Source of the DNA: Verrucomicrobiota bacterium
GTDB lineage: Bacteria; Verrucomicrobiota; Verrucomicrobiia; CAIQCK01
DNA: 64,000 bases
NCBI GenBank assembly: GCA_016235595.1
Contig: JACRJX010000041.1
Location: 124,001-188,000, forward strand
Direction of reading: 5' to 3'
Numbering within the stretch: the stretch's first letter is position 1; each line of letters opens with the position of its first letter. The notes below the pieces were generated by a model. It ran no database searches and was not told the origin of the DNA. It worked only from the letters and a program-made list of their open reading frames with translations. This document shows positions 1 to 8,543 of the stretch, one piece after another. The position numbers were made by a program, and so were the translations under genes.

Positions 1-88
1 CACCACTGGATTTACCGGCACTTTTACAACTATTGCCTGCCTTTTCTTTTTTGCTTGCAACCCATTCTGGCAACCCTAAAGTACGACC

Positions 89-1210
89 ATGAAAAAGGCC
101 AGTAGCGAGCAGCCTTCGTCGCCTGCTTTCGTCCACGACTCTCGCGTTGAATGTCTCTACCGCCATACGCCAAGCAAAACCTTCTACGCAATTCTGAAAC
201 GCAACGGCCGTCAGGTCAAGCGGAGCCTGAAGACAAAAGATCGAGAACTTGCCCGACGACGATTGGAACAACTACGCCAGAGGGTTTCTTACCTCAAGAG
301 CGCCGAAAACGCCAACATGATGTTTGCTGAGCTGACGAAGCAGTGGTTGTCTTCTGTCAGTCCAAATCTGAAACGCAGCACCATAGAACGATACGAAAGA
401 TCTCTTGAAATGCTTGAAGAGTATTTCAAGAAACCGGTGCGCAACATTTCCAGAATCGACTGTGAAGCGTGGGCTACAGCCAGAAGCAAAGGGTTCGCCG
501 CTCGAACATTCAACCACGATATGCATGTCTTGTCCCGCGTTCTGGCGCTTGCTGAACGCGAGGGTTTGATTCTCGATAATCCTGCGCAAGTCTTGAAGAG
601 ACGCAAACAGCCGATCCCGCAGATCGTATTCCCATCCCGAGAGCAATTCGCAGTAATCATCGAAGAAATACGAGCTGAACCCAGAGCGAAAGAAGCTGCA
701 GAGTTTTGCGAGTTTCTTGCCTACAGCGGTTGCCGACTCAATGAAGCAACACAGATGCGTTGGGGAGATATCAATTTCCAGAAGAGTGCCTTCACCATCA
801 CCGGCGGTGAACTGGGAACCAAGAACCATGAAGCTCGCACGGTTCCGCTATTCCCATCGCTGGAACGATTGCTTCTGAGGATGCGCGCAGCGTTACCAAA
901 TCCGCCGGAAGCAGAAAATCGAGTGTTTACGATTCGGTCAGCGAAGAAAGCGCTAGCCACAGCATCTTCAAAGGCAAATTTCCCTCACTTCACGCACCAC
1001 AGCCTGCGCCACTTTTTCTGCTCCAATGCCATCGAAGAGGGTGCAGATTTCAAAGTAATTGCGAGCTGGGTAGGTCACAAAGACGGCGGCATGCTCGTAG
1101 CAAAGACCTACGGCCATCTGCGGGACGAACACTCCACGCTCATGGCTAAGCGGATGACGTTTGGCGTGCGTGAGCCTGTTCAGAATAAAATGCCCCCGAG
1201 TTCGAGTTGA
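89..1210 (+). CDS. Tyrosine recombinase (integrase)
   Basis: 373-residue site-specific recombinase that would integrate or excise a mobile element by strand exchange through a catalytic tyrosine. An N-terminal arm-binding-like segment (about 25-70) and a SAM-like core-binding domain (about 75-165) precede the catalytic domain. The catalytic residues are visible: Arg216 (SGCRLNE), Lys245, His304-x-x-Arg307 (HHSLRH), His330 (WVGHKD) and Tyr341 (KTYGHL). Length and order match phage/ICE integrases, and all active-site residues are present, so it is probably functional. The next genes to the right include an excisionase-like HTH protein. Which element it moves, and its attachment site, cannot be fixed from this window. 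Confidence 0.93.
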   Translation: MKKASSEQPSSPAFVHDSRVECLYRHTPSKTFYAILKRNGRQVKRSLKTKDRELARRRLEQLRQRVSYLKSAENANMMFAELTKQWLSSVSPNLKRSTIERYERSLEMLEEYFKKPVRNISRIDCEAWATARSKGFAARTFNHDMHVLSRVLALAEREGLILDNPAQVLKRRKQPIPQIVFPSREQFAVIIEEIRAEPRAKEAAEFCEFLAYSGCRLNEATQMRWGDINFQKSAFTITGGELGTKNHEARTVPLFPSLERLLLRMRAALPNPPEAENRVFTIRSAKKALATASSKANFPHFTHHSLRHFFCSNAIEEGADFKVIASWVGHKDGGMLVAKTYGHLRDEHSTLMAKRMTFGVREPVQNKMPPSSS

Positions 1211-1300
1211 GCAACAGGTGATCGATAGCCGCCACAGAAAGCGGCAATTCAGAAAAGTTGATGTCGAAGCAGTAGCGGCGTTGTTGCACGTCTAACCGTT
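1211..1300 (+). pseudogene. Possible excisionase-like C-terminal remnant
   Basis: Directly after the integrase stop, the frame ending in TAA at about 1294 reads EQQVIDSRHRKRQFRKVDVE and a short hydrophobic tail. This resembles the last strand and helix of MerR/HTH_17-type excisionases (basic stretch, then D-V-E-A). No start codon or recognition helix is visible, so if real it is a fragment. Weak call. Confidence 0.2.
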
Positions 1301-1320
1301 GTGGGGATGGCGGAATTGGT
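1301..1320 (+). other. tRNA-Leu 5'-end-like fragment
   Basis: The 18 bases from 1303 (GGGGATGGCGGAATTGGT) match the usual 5' acceptor strand and D-arm start of bacterial tRNA-Leu. The match stops there: no anticodon arm, T-arm or CCA end follows. It may be a relic of a tRNA used or disrupted by integration. A chance match is possible but the string is characteristic. Confidence 0.4.
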
Positions 1321-1995
1321 GAGCCTCATCATAGCCGAAGAGGACCTCGGGAAGACGACGGTCGACGATGCCGTTCACCGAAGCACCCGGGCGCGCCATT
1401 TGCCGAAATCGCGATGAGCGACACCGGCTGTTGAGCAAAATCCGGTTGCCGTTTTGCACGTTTCCCTAGGATTTTTGGCGGTTTTGGAAGGGAACACCAC
1501 AGGCCTGGAGGCGGGCTGGGCCGGGTTAACGCTCTCGTGAGATGTGACTTGCGAAACAACTCCGTGGAGTCTGCGTCAAACAATACAGGGCGGGCGATGC
1601 GAAAATGACCGCCGCGAGCCTGCAAAACACCCACTGCAAATGGTCGCCTCGTTTTCCGAACGCGTCCTGCGGTAAATGTGAGCGACCGTTTATTGGCGGC
1701 TGAACGCACGGAGCCGCATCGCCCGGTCGCGTTCACTCCCTCTGCCGTGGCTGAAAATTCGTTGTAAGAAATTCCCAACGGCTCGCGATGTAGAGGTGTA
1801 TGCCAACGATTGGCCACTACATCTCATACTTCGGAGGCGCGTCAGAGCGTCCCCAACATCTCGCGGCTGTTCTGTGTCAGCGCGCGGGATTGGAATCAAC
1901 CGTCTTGTTCTCGTTGATCCGAAGCCAACTGCGAGGTTTGCCATTTGCGCTGATGGCGAACTTCTCATCCCTATGCGCGGAAAGGGAAAACATCT
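1321..1995. other. Gene-poor stretch after integrase
   Basis: About 675 bases with open frames on both strands but no frame with recognisable protein character, ribosome binding site or coherent composition. I see no gene here. Confidence 0.5.
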
Positions 1996-2181
1996 ATGCA
2001 GGCCCAAGTTCAACTCCGCTTCTACTCAGTGGAACAAACAGCGGTCGCACTCGGTGTGAGCAAGAGCTCAGTGCGTCGTCTGGTCCGTCGCGGGTTCTTT
2101 CAACCTTCACGGGTTTTGCGCCATCTGAGGATTTCAGTGGAGCAAATTGATGCGTTTGTGAAAACGACATCAGAACAATAA
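1996..2181 (+). CDS. Excisionase-like HTH_17 DNA-binding protein
   Basis: 61-residue protein with a MerR/excisionase-type winged helix: YSVEQTAVALGVSKSSVRRL is the helix-turn-helix, followed by a basic wing and RISVEQIDAFV, the typical closing segment. Small proteins of this class act as excisionases or directionality factors beside tyrosine recombinases, which fits the integrase 0.8 kb upstream. An AAAGGGA-like ribosome binding site precedes the ATG. A strong terminator follows (2310-2365). It could equally be a simple repressor. Confidence 0.75.
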   Translation: MQAQVQLRFYSVEQTAVALGVSKSSVRRLVRRGFFQPSRVLRHLRISVEQIDAFVKTTSEQ

Positions 2182-2309
2182 AGCCAACAGAAACAGCGAC
2201 CTTTTTAAGGGTCAATTTTAAGACGGAAATTAAACAACGCGGATCTATTCAAAATGTCAGTCGATTGGCGGAACTGACGATCCGCAATAGAACATCCCGC
2301 CTGCATACA

Positions 2310-2365
2310 GGAGCAGCCGTTTGGAGCTTGGATTGGCCGGGTTCCAGCGGCTGCTCCCTTTTTTA
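2310..2365 (+). terminator. Rho-independent terminator after the HTH gene
   Basis: Perfect 10-bp stem GGAGCAGCCG (2310-2319) / CGGCTGCTCC (2348-2357) with a 28-nt loop, followed by a T6 tract. It insulates the HTH gene from the sigma factor operon. Confidence 0.8.
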
Positions 2366-2416
2366 GACTCGCAGCACGATCCGTCAACAACAGGCAAACA
2401 ATGGCAGGGCTTGTCA

Positions 2417-2426
2417 GACAATTGTC
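2417..2426. promoter_or_regulatory. Palindrome upstream of the sigma factor operon
   Basis: GACAATTGTC is a perfect 10-bp palindrome within repeated TTGTCA/CAATTG elements, 22 bases before the sigma factor start. A possible operator or part of an autoregulated ECF promoter; function is not shown. Confidence 0.3.
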
Positions 2427-2448
2427 AATTGAGTAGCCTCGTCTGCTC

Positions 2449-3054
2449 TTGAACACACCGAGCTTCAAAGCCATCCAACAGGGAGATCCACACGCCTGGG
2501 ATGACGCATTCGATTGGCTATGGCCCACAGCTTTCGCGGTCGTAAACTTGAAGCTTGCTCGTTTCTGTCCTGAAGACGTTGAGGACGTGGCAATTCAAGC
2601 TTTGGAAACACTGGTGGAAAAGGTGGCAACTTTGAAGTCGGTGGACGAACTCAAGCCTCTGACAGCCCGCATTGCCCACAATCTGGCGGTTAGCCGGCTC
2701 CGTAAAAAGTATGCCGACAAACATGGCGGTGGAAAAATCGACTCGCTGAATGCGATGAAAAGCCAAGAGGTCAACCGGTCGCTTCCAAGTTCTCCTGGAT
2801 CGCCTCTGGACGAATTGCACGAGAACGATCTAACGAAGCTGTTGACCGAGTCGCAGGAGGATTTGAAGCCTGAGATCCGGGATGTTCTGAACGACTTCTT
2901 CATCTCAAAGTTGACCTACGATGGAATCAGCCAGAAACGAGGCATACCCATTGGGACCGTCGGTGTTATGTTGAAGCGCGGTCTGGAGGCTATCCGACAG
3001 TGGGGAAAGCGGCATCCAGGATTGATGAAAGAACTGGAGGCGTTTGCGCGATGA
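2449..3054 (+). CDS. ECF-type RNA polymerase sigma factor
   Basis: 201 residues. Region 2-like segment at about 20-95 (AFDWLWPTAF..., then ARIAHNLAVSRLRKKY) and region 4-like helix-turn-helix near 150-190 (LTYDGISQKRGIPIGTVGVM). It would direct RNA polymerase to a small regulon. Start is TTG; no upstream ATG fits and the N-terminus aligns with family style. Its stop overlaps the next gene's start (ATGA at 3051), so the two are translationally coupled. Sigma / anti-sigma / CHAT order is common in Verrucomicrobiota and Planctomycetota. Confidence 0.85.
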   Translation: MNTPSFKAIQQGDPHAWDDAFDWLWPTAFAVVNLKLARFCPEDVEDVAIQALETLVEKVATLKSVDELKPLTARIAHNLAVSRLRKKYADKHGGGKIDSLNAMKSQEVNRSLPSSPGSPLDELHENDLTKLLTESQEDLKPEIRDVLNDFFISKLTYDGISQKRGIPIGTVGVMLKRGLEAIRQWGKRHPGLMKELEAFAR

Positions 3055-3779
3055 ACTCAATGAATGCAGATGACCAACAATTCTTCGATCTGGCCATGAA
3101 GTCGTTTGCCGGCCAAGCCAGCGCCGCCGAAGAGGCGGAGTTGAACTCTCTGCTCACCAGCCGGCCGGAACTGAAAGCCAAGTTCGACCGGTTGAAGGCG
3201 GATGCGGGTATTGCCAAGGAAGTTTTGCCGTTGATGGAAGCGACGGAAGCACAGGCCGGCAAACTGCCTGAATATGCTCGCGGTCGGCTGCAAACCAAGG
3301 TCCGAGAGACGCTGCGCAAAGGTCAGACTCCAACGACGACAGTTGTGACGCCTGCCCCTTGGAGATGGGGCTGGGCAATTGGATTGGCGGCCGCAGCAGC
3401 AGTGACAGTGGCTGTGTTCCTGATTCCTTCGCTAGTTGCTCAGAAGATGGTCATTCAAGTGGCGATGCTGGACAGGATTGGTGACACGCGTGGAACAACT
3501 TCAAATCCCGCCGCAATCATACAGCAGGCCTTGAATCAACCGAAGGTGGAAACATTTTCGGCGTCAGCGGAGTTGAAGCGCTGGATGGGAGATTGGCCAA
3601 CGGACGGTCAACAACCAGTGGTGAAGGTTATCTATGATCGTGACGCCGGAGAAGTTCGAATCGTGGGACACATCAAAGGCAAGCCTTCGTTCGAGAAGAC
3701 ATTCCCGGTGCAGCGAGAACAGGATTTGGCGGCAGTCTTGAAAGCAGTGCAGGCGTTCATCCAAGAGCAGGCGCGATAA
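3051..3779 (+). CDS. Membrane anti-sigma-factor-like protein
   Basis: About 242 residues, starting at the ATG overlapping the sigma factor stop (MNSMNADDQQ). The N-terminal ~90 residues are helical and acidic, as in zinc-less anti-sigma domains. One transmembrane helix follows at about 107-127 (WAIGLAAAAAVTVAVFLIP), leaving a ~115-residue C-terminal extracytoplasmic domain. It probably holds the sigma factor at the membrane. There is no HxxxCxxC zinc motif, so the anti-sigma call relies on topology and gene order. Confidence 0.7.
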   Translation: MNSMNADDQQFFDLAMKSFAGQASAAEEAELNSLLTSRPELKAKFDRLKADAGIAKEVLPLMEATEAQAGKLPEYARGRLQTKVRETLRKGQTPTTTVVTPAPWRWGWAIGLAAAAAVTVAVFLIPSLVAQKMVIQVAMLDRIGDTRGTTSNPAAIIQQALNQPKVETFSASAELKRWMGDWPTDGQQPVVKVIYDRDAGEVRIVGHIKGKPSFEKTFPVQREQDLAAVLKAVQAFIQEQAR

Positions 3780-3783
3780 ATCC

Positions 3784-6414
3784 ATGAGGGCGGGTCAACC
3801 TGTCTTTCTCGCTGCTCTCTTGTTAATCTCAAATTGCGCCATTGGGGTCGATTCGGCTGAAGAAGTTTCCACGCTGGTCTCACAGATCGTATCGCTATAT
3901 CAGCAAGGGAAGTGTGCCGAGGCTTTACCTTTAGCGCGCCGAGCCTTGGAAATCACGGAAAAGGCTCAAGGTCCGAATGATCGTGACACCGCCACCTGTC
4001 TCACCAGCGTGGCGGAGATCCTCGTCAGCCTTGGTGATTACACACAGGCTGAGCCACTTCACCAACGGGCACTGAAGATCAGAAAAGCAGTTCTTGGCCC
4101 AGATCATATCGGTACCGCAACCAGCCTCAACAACCTAGCCCTGCTCTATCATCATATTGGTGACTACGAGAAAGCAGAACCGCTTTACAAGCAGGCGCTC
4201 AAAATCAGACAAGCCAAGCTCGGTCCGGAACATCTCGGCACGGCCATGATCCTCAACAACTTGGCGGCGCTCTACTACGATATGGGCGACTACGCCAAAG
4301 CCGAGTTGCGTTACAAACAGGCGCAACACATCAAGGAAACAAAGCTTGGGTTCGAGCATTTCAGCACAGCGGCCGGCCTCAATAACCTGGCTGAGGTTTA
4401 CCGTGCGACAGGCGACTACGCGAAGGCCGAGTCCTGTCATCAGCACGCGCTGGAGATCTACGAGAAGGTGCGTGGCCCAGAGCATCCCGACACCGCTGAA
4501 AGCCTCAACAACTTGGCTCAGATTCATGTGTGCATTGGCGATTATGCCAAGGCCGAACCACGTTTGCTGAGAAGCTTGAGAATTAAGGAGAAACATCTGG
4601 GTCCAAATCATCCGGCCACAGCAACAGCGCTTGGAAATTTATCGCTGGTGGAATTCACACTGGGTCATTCAGAAGCGGCTCTTGGCTGGGCAATCAAACA
4701 CAAGGCAGCTGTGGAAGAGAATCTTGGCAGGGTTCTGGCTTTCGCTTCCGAACGTCAACGGATGGCGTATCAGCGCACCAAAGATTTACACGCGCTCTTG
4801 GGAACTTTGGGAAGCGCACCGGAACTTGCCGAGAGCCTGTTGCGAACGAAGGGCATCGTTTTGGATTCGTTGCTTGAAGATCAACTGGCGGCCGAAGCTC
4901 CCAAGAATCCAGAGGTCAAGAATACGGTTAACCAGTTGCGTGCGACAGGGCGCCAGTTGAACCAATTGCAGATGGGAATCCCCGGTGACCTCAGCCCAGA
5001 GGCCCTGAAACGCCGACAATCAGAACGAGAGAACTTGGAACAGCAGGTGGAAGAACTGCAAAAGATGCTGGCTCGAAATGTGGCTGGCATGGGGCAAACT
5101 CGAAGGGCGCTAAGAACCAAGGTTTCTGATGTTCAAGCTGTTCTGCCTGAGAAAACCGTCCTGCTGGAGTTTGTGCGATATGGCCATTACCTCGGAAAGG
5201 GCAGGTTTGAACAACGTTACGGAGCGGTGTTGATCGGAAATCCGCAAATGACGTTCAAAGACGCAAAGCCAGGCGAACCGGTTTGGGTGCCTCTGGGATC
5301 GGCAGAGACCATCGAGCAAAGCCTCAAAGACTATGGCGAGATGATGCGGGGGGTGAATGTAAACGGGGTCAACCTGCTCCACACCCTCTATACCCTGTTG
5401 TTTGAACCGATTCAGAAACGGCTGCCAAAGGACATCACTACGCTCGTCATCAGCCCGGATGTGGAGTTGAACTTCGTCAGTTTTGCCACATTCGTTGATG
5501 ACCAGGACAAGTTTCTGGCCGAACAATACGCCATCCAATACGTCTCCAGCGGTCGGGACTTAGTGTTGAAGCGAACTGCTAAGACGGGAACTCGACGATT
5601 TGCCGCCTTCGCCAATCCCGCATTTGGTGAAAAGCCGATGTTGGCAGGAGCGCACAGCACCAATGCGGTTCAGTTGGCGGTGCTCAGTTCAGACCAGCGA
5701 GATTACAGGGGCGAGATCCTGAAGCCGCTGCCATACACGATCCAAGAAGCCCAATTCTTGCGTGAGAAAAGTTCATCCTGGAACATGGATGGATCGGTTT
5801 ATGCAGGGGCTGAAGCGTCTGAGGTTGAGGTCAAGGCCGTCAGATCACCCTACATCCTGCATCTGGCAACGCATGGTTTCTTTCTGCCAGACACGATGAC
5901 GACCAATTCAACAACAGGTCGGCAACTACTTGGCAATGACCGAGCGCCAATCGTCCCGCACAATCCGATGCAACGAAGCGGACTGGCTTTTGCTGGAGCT
6001 CAATTGACCCTCGACGCTTGGAAGAAGGGACAGACACCGAACACAGAAAACGACGGCATCCTGATGGGGCAGGAAATTGGAACGATGGACCTGAAGGAGA
6101 CTTGGCTTGTGGTCCTCTCGGCTTGCGACACTGGAATTGGCGAAGCCCGAGCCGGAGAAGGCGTTCTGGGTCTGCGTCGTGGATTCATTCAAGCCGGTGC
6201 CCAAAACCTGTTGATGACGCTCTGGCCGGTTTCCGACAAGTGGACCGTGGATTTGATGAAAGCGTTCTACGAGCGGGCCTTGAAGGATAACAACGCACCC
6301 CAGGCTTTGGCCGAAGTGCAGCGCCAATGGCTGGCTCGCCTCAGGCAGGAAGGCGTCCTGACAGCCGCTAGATTAGCAGGCCCCTTTATCCTGACGTTCC
6401 AGGGCAGCAATTGA
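3784..6414 (+). CDS. Exported TPR-CHAT protein
   Basis: 876 residues. A Sec signal peptide (about 1-24, hydrophobic FLAALLLISNCAIG) is followed by about six kinesin-light-chain-type TPRs of 42 residues (roughly 45-305; repeated LNNLA and GDYAKAE), a coiled-coil linker, and a C-terminal CHAT caspase-like domain (about 560-870). The catalytic dyad is visible: His697 (LATHGFF) and Cys781 (LSACDTG). CHAT proteins are proteases or protease-like scaffolds activated through partner contacts. Placement four bases after the anti-sigma gene implies one operon, perhaps an envelope stress sensor-effector set. Periplasmic location of a caspase-like enzyme is notable. Confidence 0.9.
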   Translation: MRAGQPVFLAALLLISNCAIGVDSAEEVSTLVSQIVSLYQQGKCAEALPLARRALEITEKAQGPNDRDTATCLTSVAEILVSLGDYTQAEPLHQRALKIRKAVLGPDHIGTATSLNNLALLYHHIGDYEKAEPLYKQALKIRQAKLGPEHLGTAMILNNLAALYYDMGDYAKAELRYKQAQHIKETKLGFEHFSTAAGLNNLAEVYRATGDYAKAESCHQHALEIYEKVRGPEHPDTAESLNNLAQIHVCIGDYAKAEPRLLRSLRIKEKHLGPNHPATATALGNLSLVEFTLGHSEAALGWAIKHKAAVEENLGRVLAFASERQRMAYQRTKDLHALLGTLGSAPELAESLLRTKGIVLDSLLEDQLAAEAPKNPEVKNTVNQLRATGRQLNQLQMGIPGDLSPEALKRRQSERENLEQQVEELQKMLARNVAGMGQTRRALRTKVSDVQAVLPEKTVLLEFVRYGHYLGKGRFEQRYGAVLIGNPQMTFKDAKPGEPVWVPLGSAETIEQSLKDYGEMMRGVNVNGVNLLHTLYTLLFEPIQKRLPKDITTLVISPDVELNFVSFATFVDDQDKFLAEQYAIQYVSSGRDLVLKRTAKTGTRRFAAFANPAFGEKPMLAGAHSTNAVQLAVLSSDQRDYRGEILKPLPYTIQEAQFLREKSSSWNMDGSVYAGAEASEVEVKAVRSPYILHLATHGFFLPDTMTTNSTTGRQLLGNDRAPIVPHNPMQRSGLAFAGAQLTLDAWKKGQTPNTENDGILMGQEIGTMDLKETWLVVLSACDTGIGEARAGEGVLGLRRGFIQAGAQNLLMTLWPVSDKWTVDLMKAFYERALKDNNAPQALAEVQRQWLARLRQEGVLTAARLAGPFILTFQGSN

Positions 6415-6477
6415 CCGAAAGTGCTTCAGTGGGGTTTGAGTGTCGAGGGCATGAAGCAGCAGAAGGGGGATTGCGGT

Positions 6478-6843
6478 TCATTTCAAGGATGGCAGGACAA
6501 AAACGAATACCCATAGTGCAATCGTCACATAGCCACAGAATGAGGCTGCTATGGCTTTGCCTTTCCCTGGCGTGTTGGGAACTTTCTTGATTCGGTGTCG
6601 TGCAATGAAAGCAAGAACGACGGAAACCAAAACAAGGATGGGCGGCAGAGAGAAGCTTGCGTAGACGAAGATGTTAACTGCCATACAGCCAAGGTCGCTG
6701 CCCATCAATTCAGCAAAAACCGGCATCGAGGGCAAAGCGGCTATCAACAAATAGAAGGTGGGTGGAAGAAGCAGACCGCAAATCGCAAGAACCAGCGCGA
6801 CAGTCACCATGCAGTTTTTCTTGGTCGTTGGTTCTGTTGTCAT
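6478..6843 (-). CDS. Small DUF4190-like membrane protein
   Basis: 121 residues with three hydrophobic helices (about 13-35, 55-82, 98-118), a short charged N-terminus and a basic HRIKK loop. Resembles small bacterial membrane proteins of the DUF4190 kind in topology only. No catalytic motif. Convergent to the CHAT operon. Confidence 0.6.
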   Translation of the reverse strand: MTTEPTTKKNCMVTVALVLAICGLLLPPTFYLLIAALPSMPVFAELMGSDLGCMAVNIFVYASFSLPPILVLVSVVLAFIARHRIKKVPNTPGKGKAIAASFCGYVTIALWVFVFVLPSLK

Positions 6844-6893
6844 GTTCTTCAGCTAAAGTCTGAAGTCAACGGAGGTGTGATGGAACGCGCTGT

Positions 6894-7241
6894 TTAAACC
6901 GCGTTGTCATTGGGCAGTGTCCGCTTAATCCGACCGTGTGCGTAATGAACCTGCCCCATAAACAACTCAAACGCAGCTCCTTCTTTAAGCACCTCGTGTG
7001 GCGCTTCCGGGGCTACGAAGAAAATTGTGGCTTCTACCCTATCGGCAGTCAAATCGGGTGGGCCAGCCAAGACCACAACCAGAGTCCAAGTTCTCTCGCC
7101 CCATGTCGGGTCTTTCTCGAAATGCGCCCATCCCTGATACCAGAAAGGCTTGCCGCAAAAACTTGGAAGCACCCAGCCCCTCTGGTGGTCAATTGCTATT
7201 TCTGCGATTGCTTTGGGTGACTCCCAATTTGTCGTCTTCAT
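6894..7241 (-). CDS. Hypothetical beta-rich protein
   Basis: About 115 residues from the ATG at 7241 (MKTTNWESP). The second half (TIFFVAPEAPHEVLKEGAAF, then FELFMGQ...) resembles the C-terminal beta-barrel strand pattern of EF-Tu-like or accessory barrel proteins, but family membership is uncertain. Cytoplasmic, with no signal or membrane segment. Same strand as the small membrane protein downstream, 50 bases apart, so possibly cotranscribed. Confidence 0.6.
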   Translation of the reverse strand: MKTTNWESPKAIAEIAIDHQRGWVLPSFCGKPFWYQGWAHFEKDPTWGERTWTLVVVLAGPPDLTADRVEATIFFVAPEAPHEVLKEGAAFELFMGQVHYAHGRIKRTLPNDNAV

Positions 7242-7369
7242 TTGCAGCACGGCAGATTTTGGAACTTGGTTTTCCCCTTGTCGAGAGCAACCTGAGCGAC
7301 GGCTGGTTGTTCAGGACTCCCCGAATTCGCCTCTTTCTTGAGCTGAAATCCCCCAGGAATTCAGCCCTC

Positions 7370-8060
7370 ACCAGCAGTGTTCACGAAAGCTGTAATAAAC
7401 CTCCGGGAAGCTTCGATGTAGTGCCAGGCAGCAATGATGAAAACAACGACAGCAATCGCAGGCGAGCCGGTGATGAAAGAAGAACGAAACAAAGTTGTAA
7501 GAAACCGCGGGCTGGTTGCGATGACTAGGTGACGGCGCAGTGAGGCAAGCAGCAGCAAACAAAGAGAACACGCGATGAAAGACCAGGAAACAGAAAGTTG
7601 TAAGAAAACCAAAACAGATCGCGATGTTCTTGGTGACGGAGAAGTGAAGCAAGCAACAACCGGAGAGAGCCAGATGATGAAAGTCCAGAAGCCAATGCAG
7701 GAAGCAGAACAGGAAGTTCGGAGCCAGACAGCGGAGACCAGCACCGCCAAGGCTCCAGGCTCTTCGGTCGGAACAGTGGCAGCATTCGGGGCCGGCCATC
7801 CCCGTGGTGGCGGAGAAGCAAGCCGGCCGATGGTCCTGAGTTCAGGTTCAGCGAATGAGCATCAGGGTCATCAACAAACAAACAACGGCTGCAGCCGCAA
7901 GTCGCTGAAGCAAGGAAACACCCTGAATACAGCCTTGGACACACTCAAGACCGGCAGTGTCCACGGAGGCAGTGAATCGCGCTGGTCAATGGCTCTGCGT
8001 TCATGTTCGGCGGATGAACGACAGGGACAATATCAAACACGCTGCGACCATAAAGCACCG
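7370..8060. repeat. Degenerate tandem repeat region
   Basis: Two families of imperfect direct repeats. In the first, GATGAAAG recurs at 7472, 7574 and 7676, exactly 102 bases apart, with a following AAAGTTGTAAGAAA block (7491, 7594; diverged copy at 7386). In the second, a block near 7801-7880 recurs 159 bases later near 7960-8035 (TGGTCCTGAGTTCAGG versus TGGCTCTGCGTTCATG). Both periods are multiples of three, and a 164-codon frame (7575-8069, +) spans the array, but its composition (no hydrophobic core) is unlike a folded protein. The opposite strand is also open and Phe/Cys-rich. Best treated as non-coding or decayed repeats. Confidence 0.6.
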
Positions 8061-8095
8061 CAGCAGTAGCCGCCAAAGTTCGAAAGGAAACCCAA

Positions 8096-8413
8096 ATGAA
8101 AGATAGCGTTAGTAATAATGGTAACACCCGCATGGGCGTTAAGGTTCAGAACATCGCAACCCTGCCCAACAGCTCGGCACAGCACGTGCGCGCTGTCGGC
8201 GACCTCAAGGTCGGGCGTTTCGTCTTCAAAGGCGTCACGTTCAGCCGCGAGGATGGCAAGGAAGCGGTGGTGAAGCTCCCCTGGGAGACGCAGATGGTCT
8301 CCATTCCTGATGGCGATGATCTGACCAAGGTGAACCAGGAGGTTCGCGGCCAGATCAGCCAGGCGCTGGACGGGTTGAAGCAGGTCACTGCCAGCACCGG
8401 CCTGTGGAGCTGA
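8096..8413 (+). CDS. Conserved small element protein, possibly SpoVG-like
   Basis: 105 residues; a CGAAAGGA ribosome binding site (8081-8088) precedes the ATG. The central part (VRAVGDLKVGRFVFKGVTFS, then KEAVVKLPWE) has the strand order of SpoVG-type nucleic-acid-binding proteins, which occur on plasmids and phages, but identity is too weak to be sure. Lies immediately upstream of the replication initiator and is separated from it by a long hairpin. The leader matches those of the 43-53 kb cassette. Confidence 0.6.
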   Translation: MKDSVSNNGNTRMGVKVQNIATLPNSSAQHVRAVGDLKVGRFVFKGVTFSREDGKEAVVKLPWETQMVSIPDGDDLTKVNQEVRGQISQALDGLKQVTASTGLWS

Positions 8414-8416
8414 CCT

Positions 8417-8467
8417 GAGCCAATGGGCCAGAGCCCGGTGGGGTGCACACCGCCGGGCCACTGGCTC
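8417..8467 (+). terminator. Long intergenic hairpin upstream of the initiator
   Basis: Imperfect long stem-loop: outer arms GAGCCA / TGGCTC and inner arms GCCCGG / CCGGGC. No T-run follows, so it may be a processing or attenuation element rather than a classic terminator. Confidence 0.5.
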
Positions 8468-8543
8468 AAGGCTACCCAAAAGCGTATGGCGACATCAGCA
8501 TCCCCTGCTCGATCTCAGATGAAACAACCTCACCCTCAAGAAC

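Noticed and set aside
1690..2013. Minus-strand 107-codon frame between integrase and HTH gene
   Set aside because: Arg/Pro-rich shadow without start site or domain.
3564..3883. Minus-strand frames within the anti-sigma gene
   Set aside because: Shadows of the anti-sigma-like and CHAT genes.
7368..7799. Minus-strand Phe/Cys/His-rich frame across the repeats
   Set aside because: Hydrophobic look comes from reading purine-rich repeats in reverse; no start site, and several overlapping frames are equally open.
7575..8069. Plus-strand 164-codon frame across the repeats as a gene
   Set aside because: In-frame repeats make it tempting, but there is no hydrophobic core, no ribosome binding site and no recognised domain. 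Kept as a repeat region.
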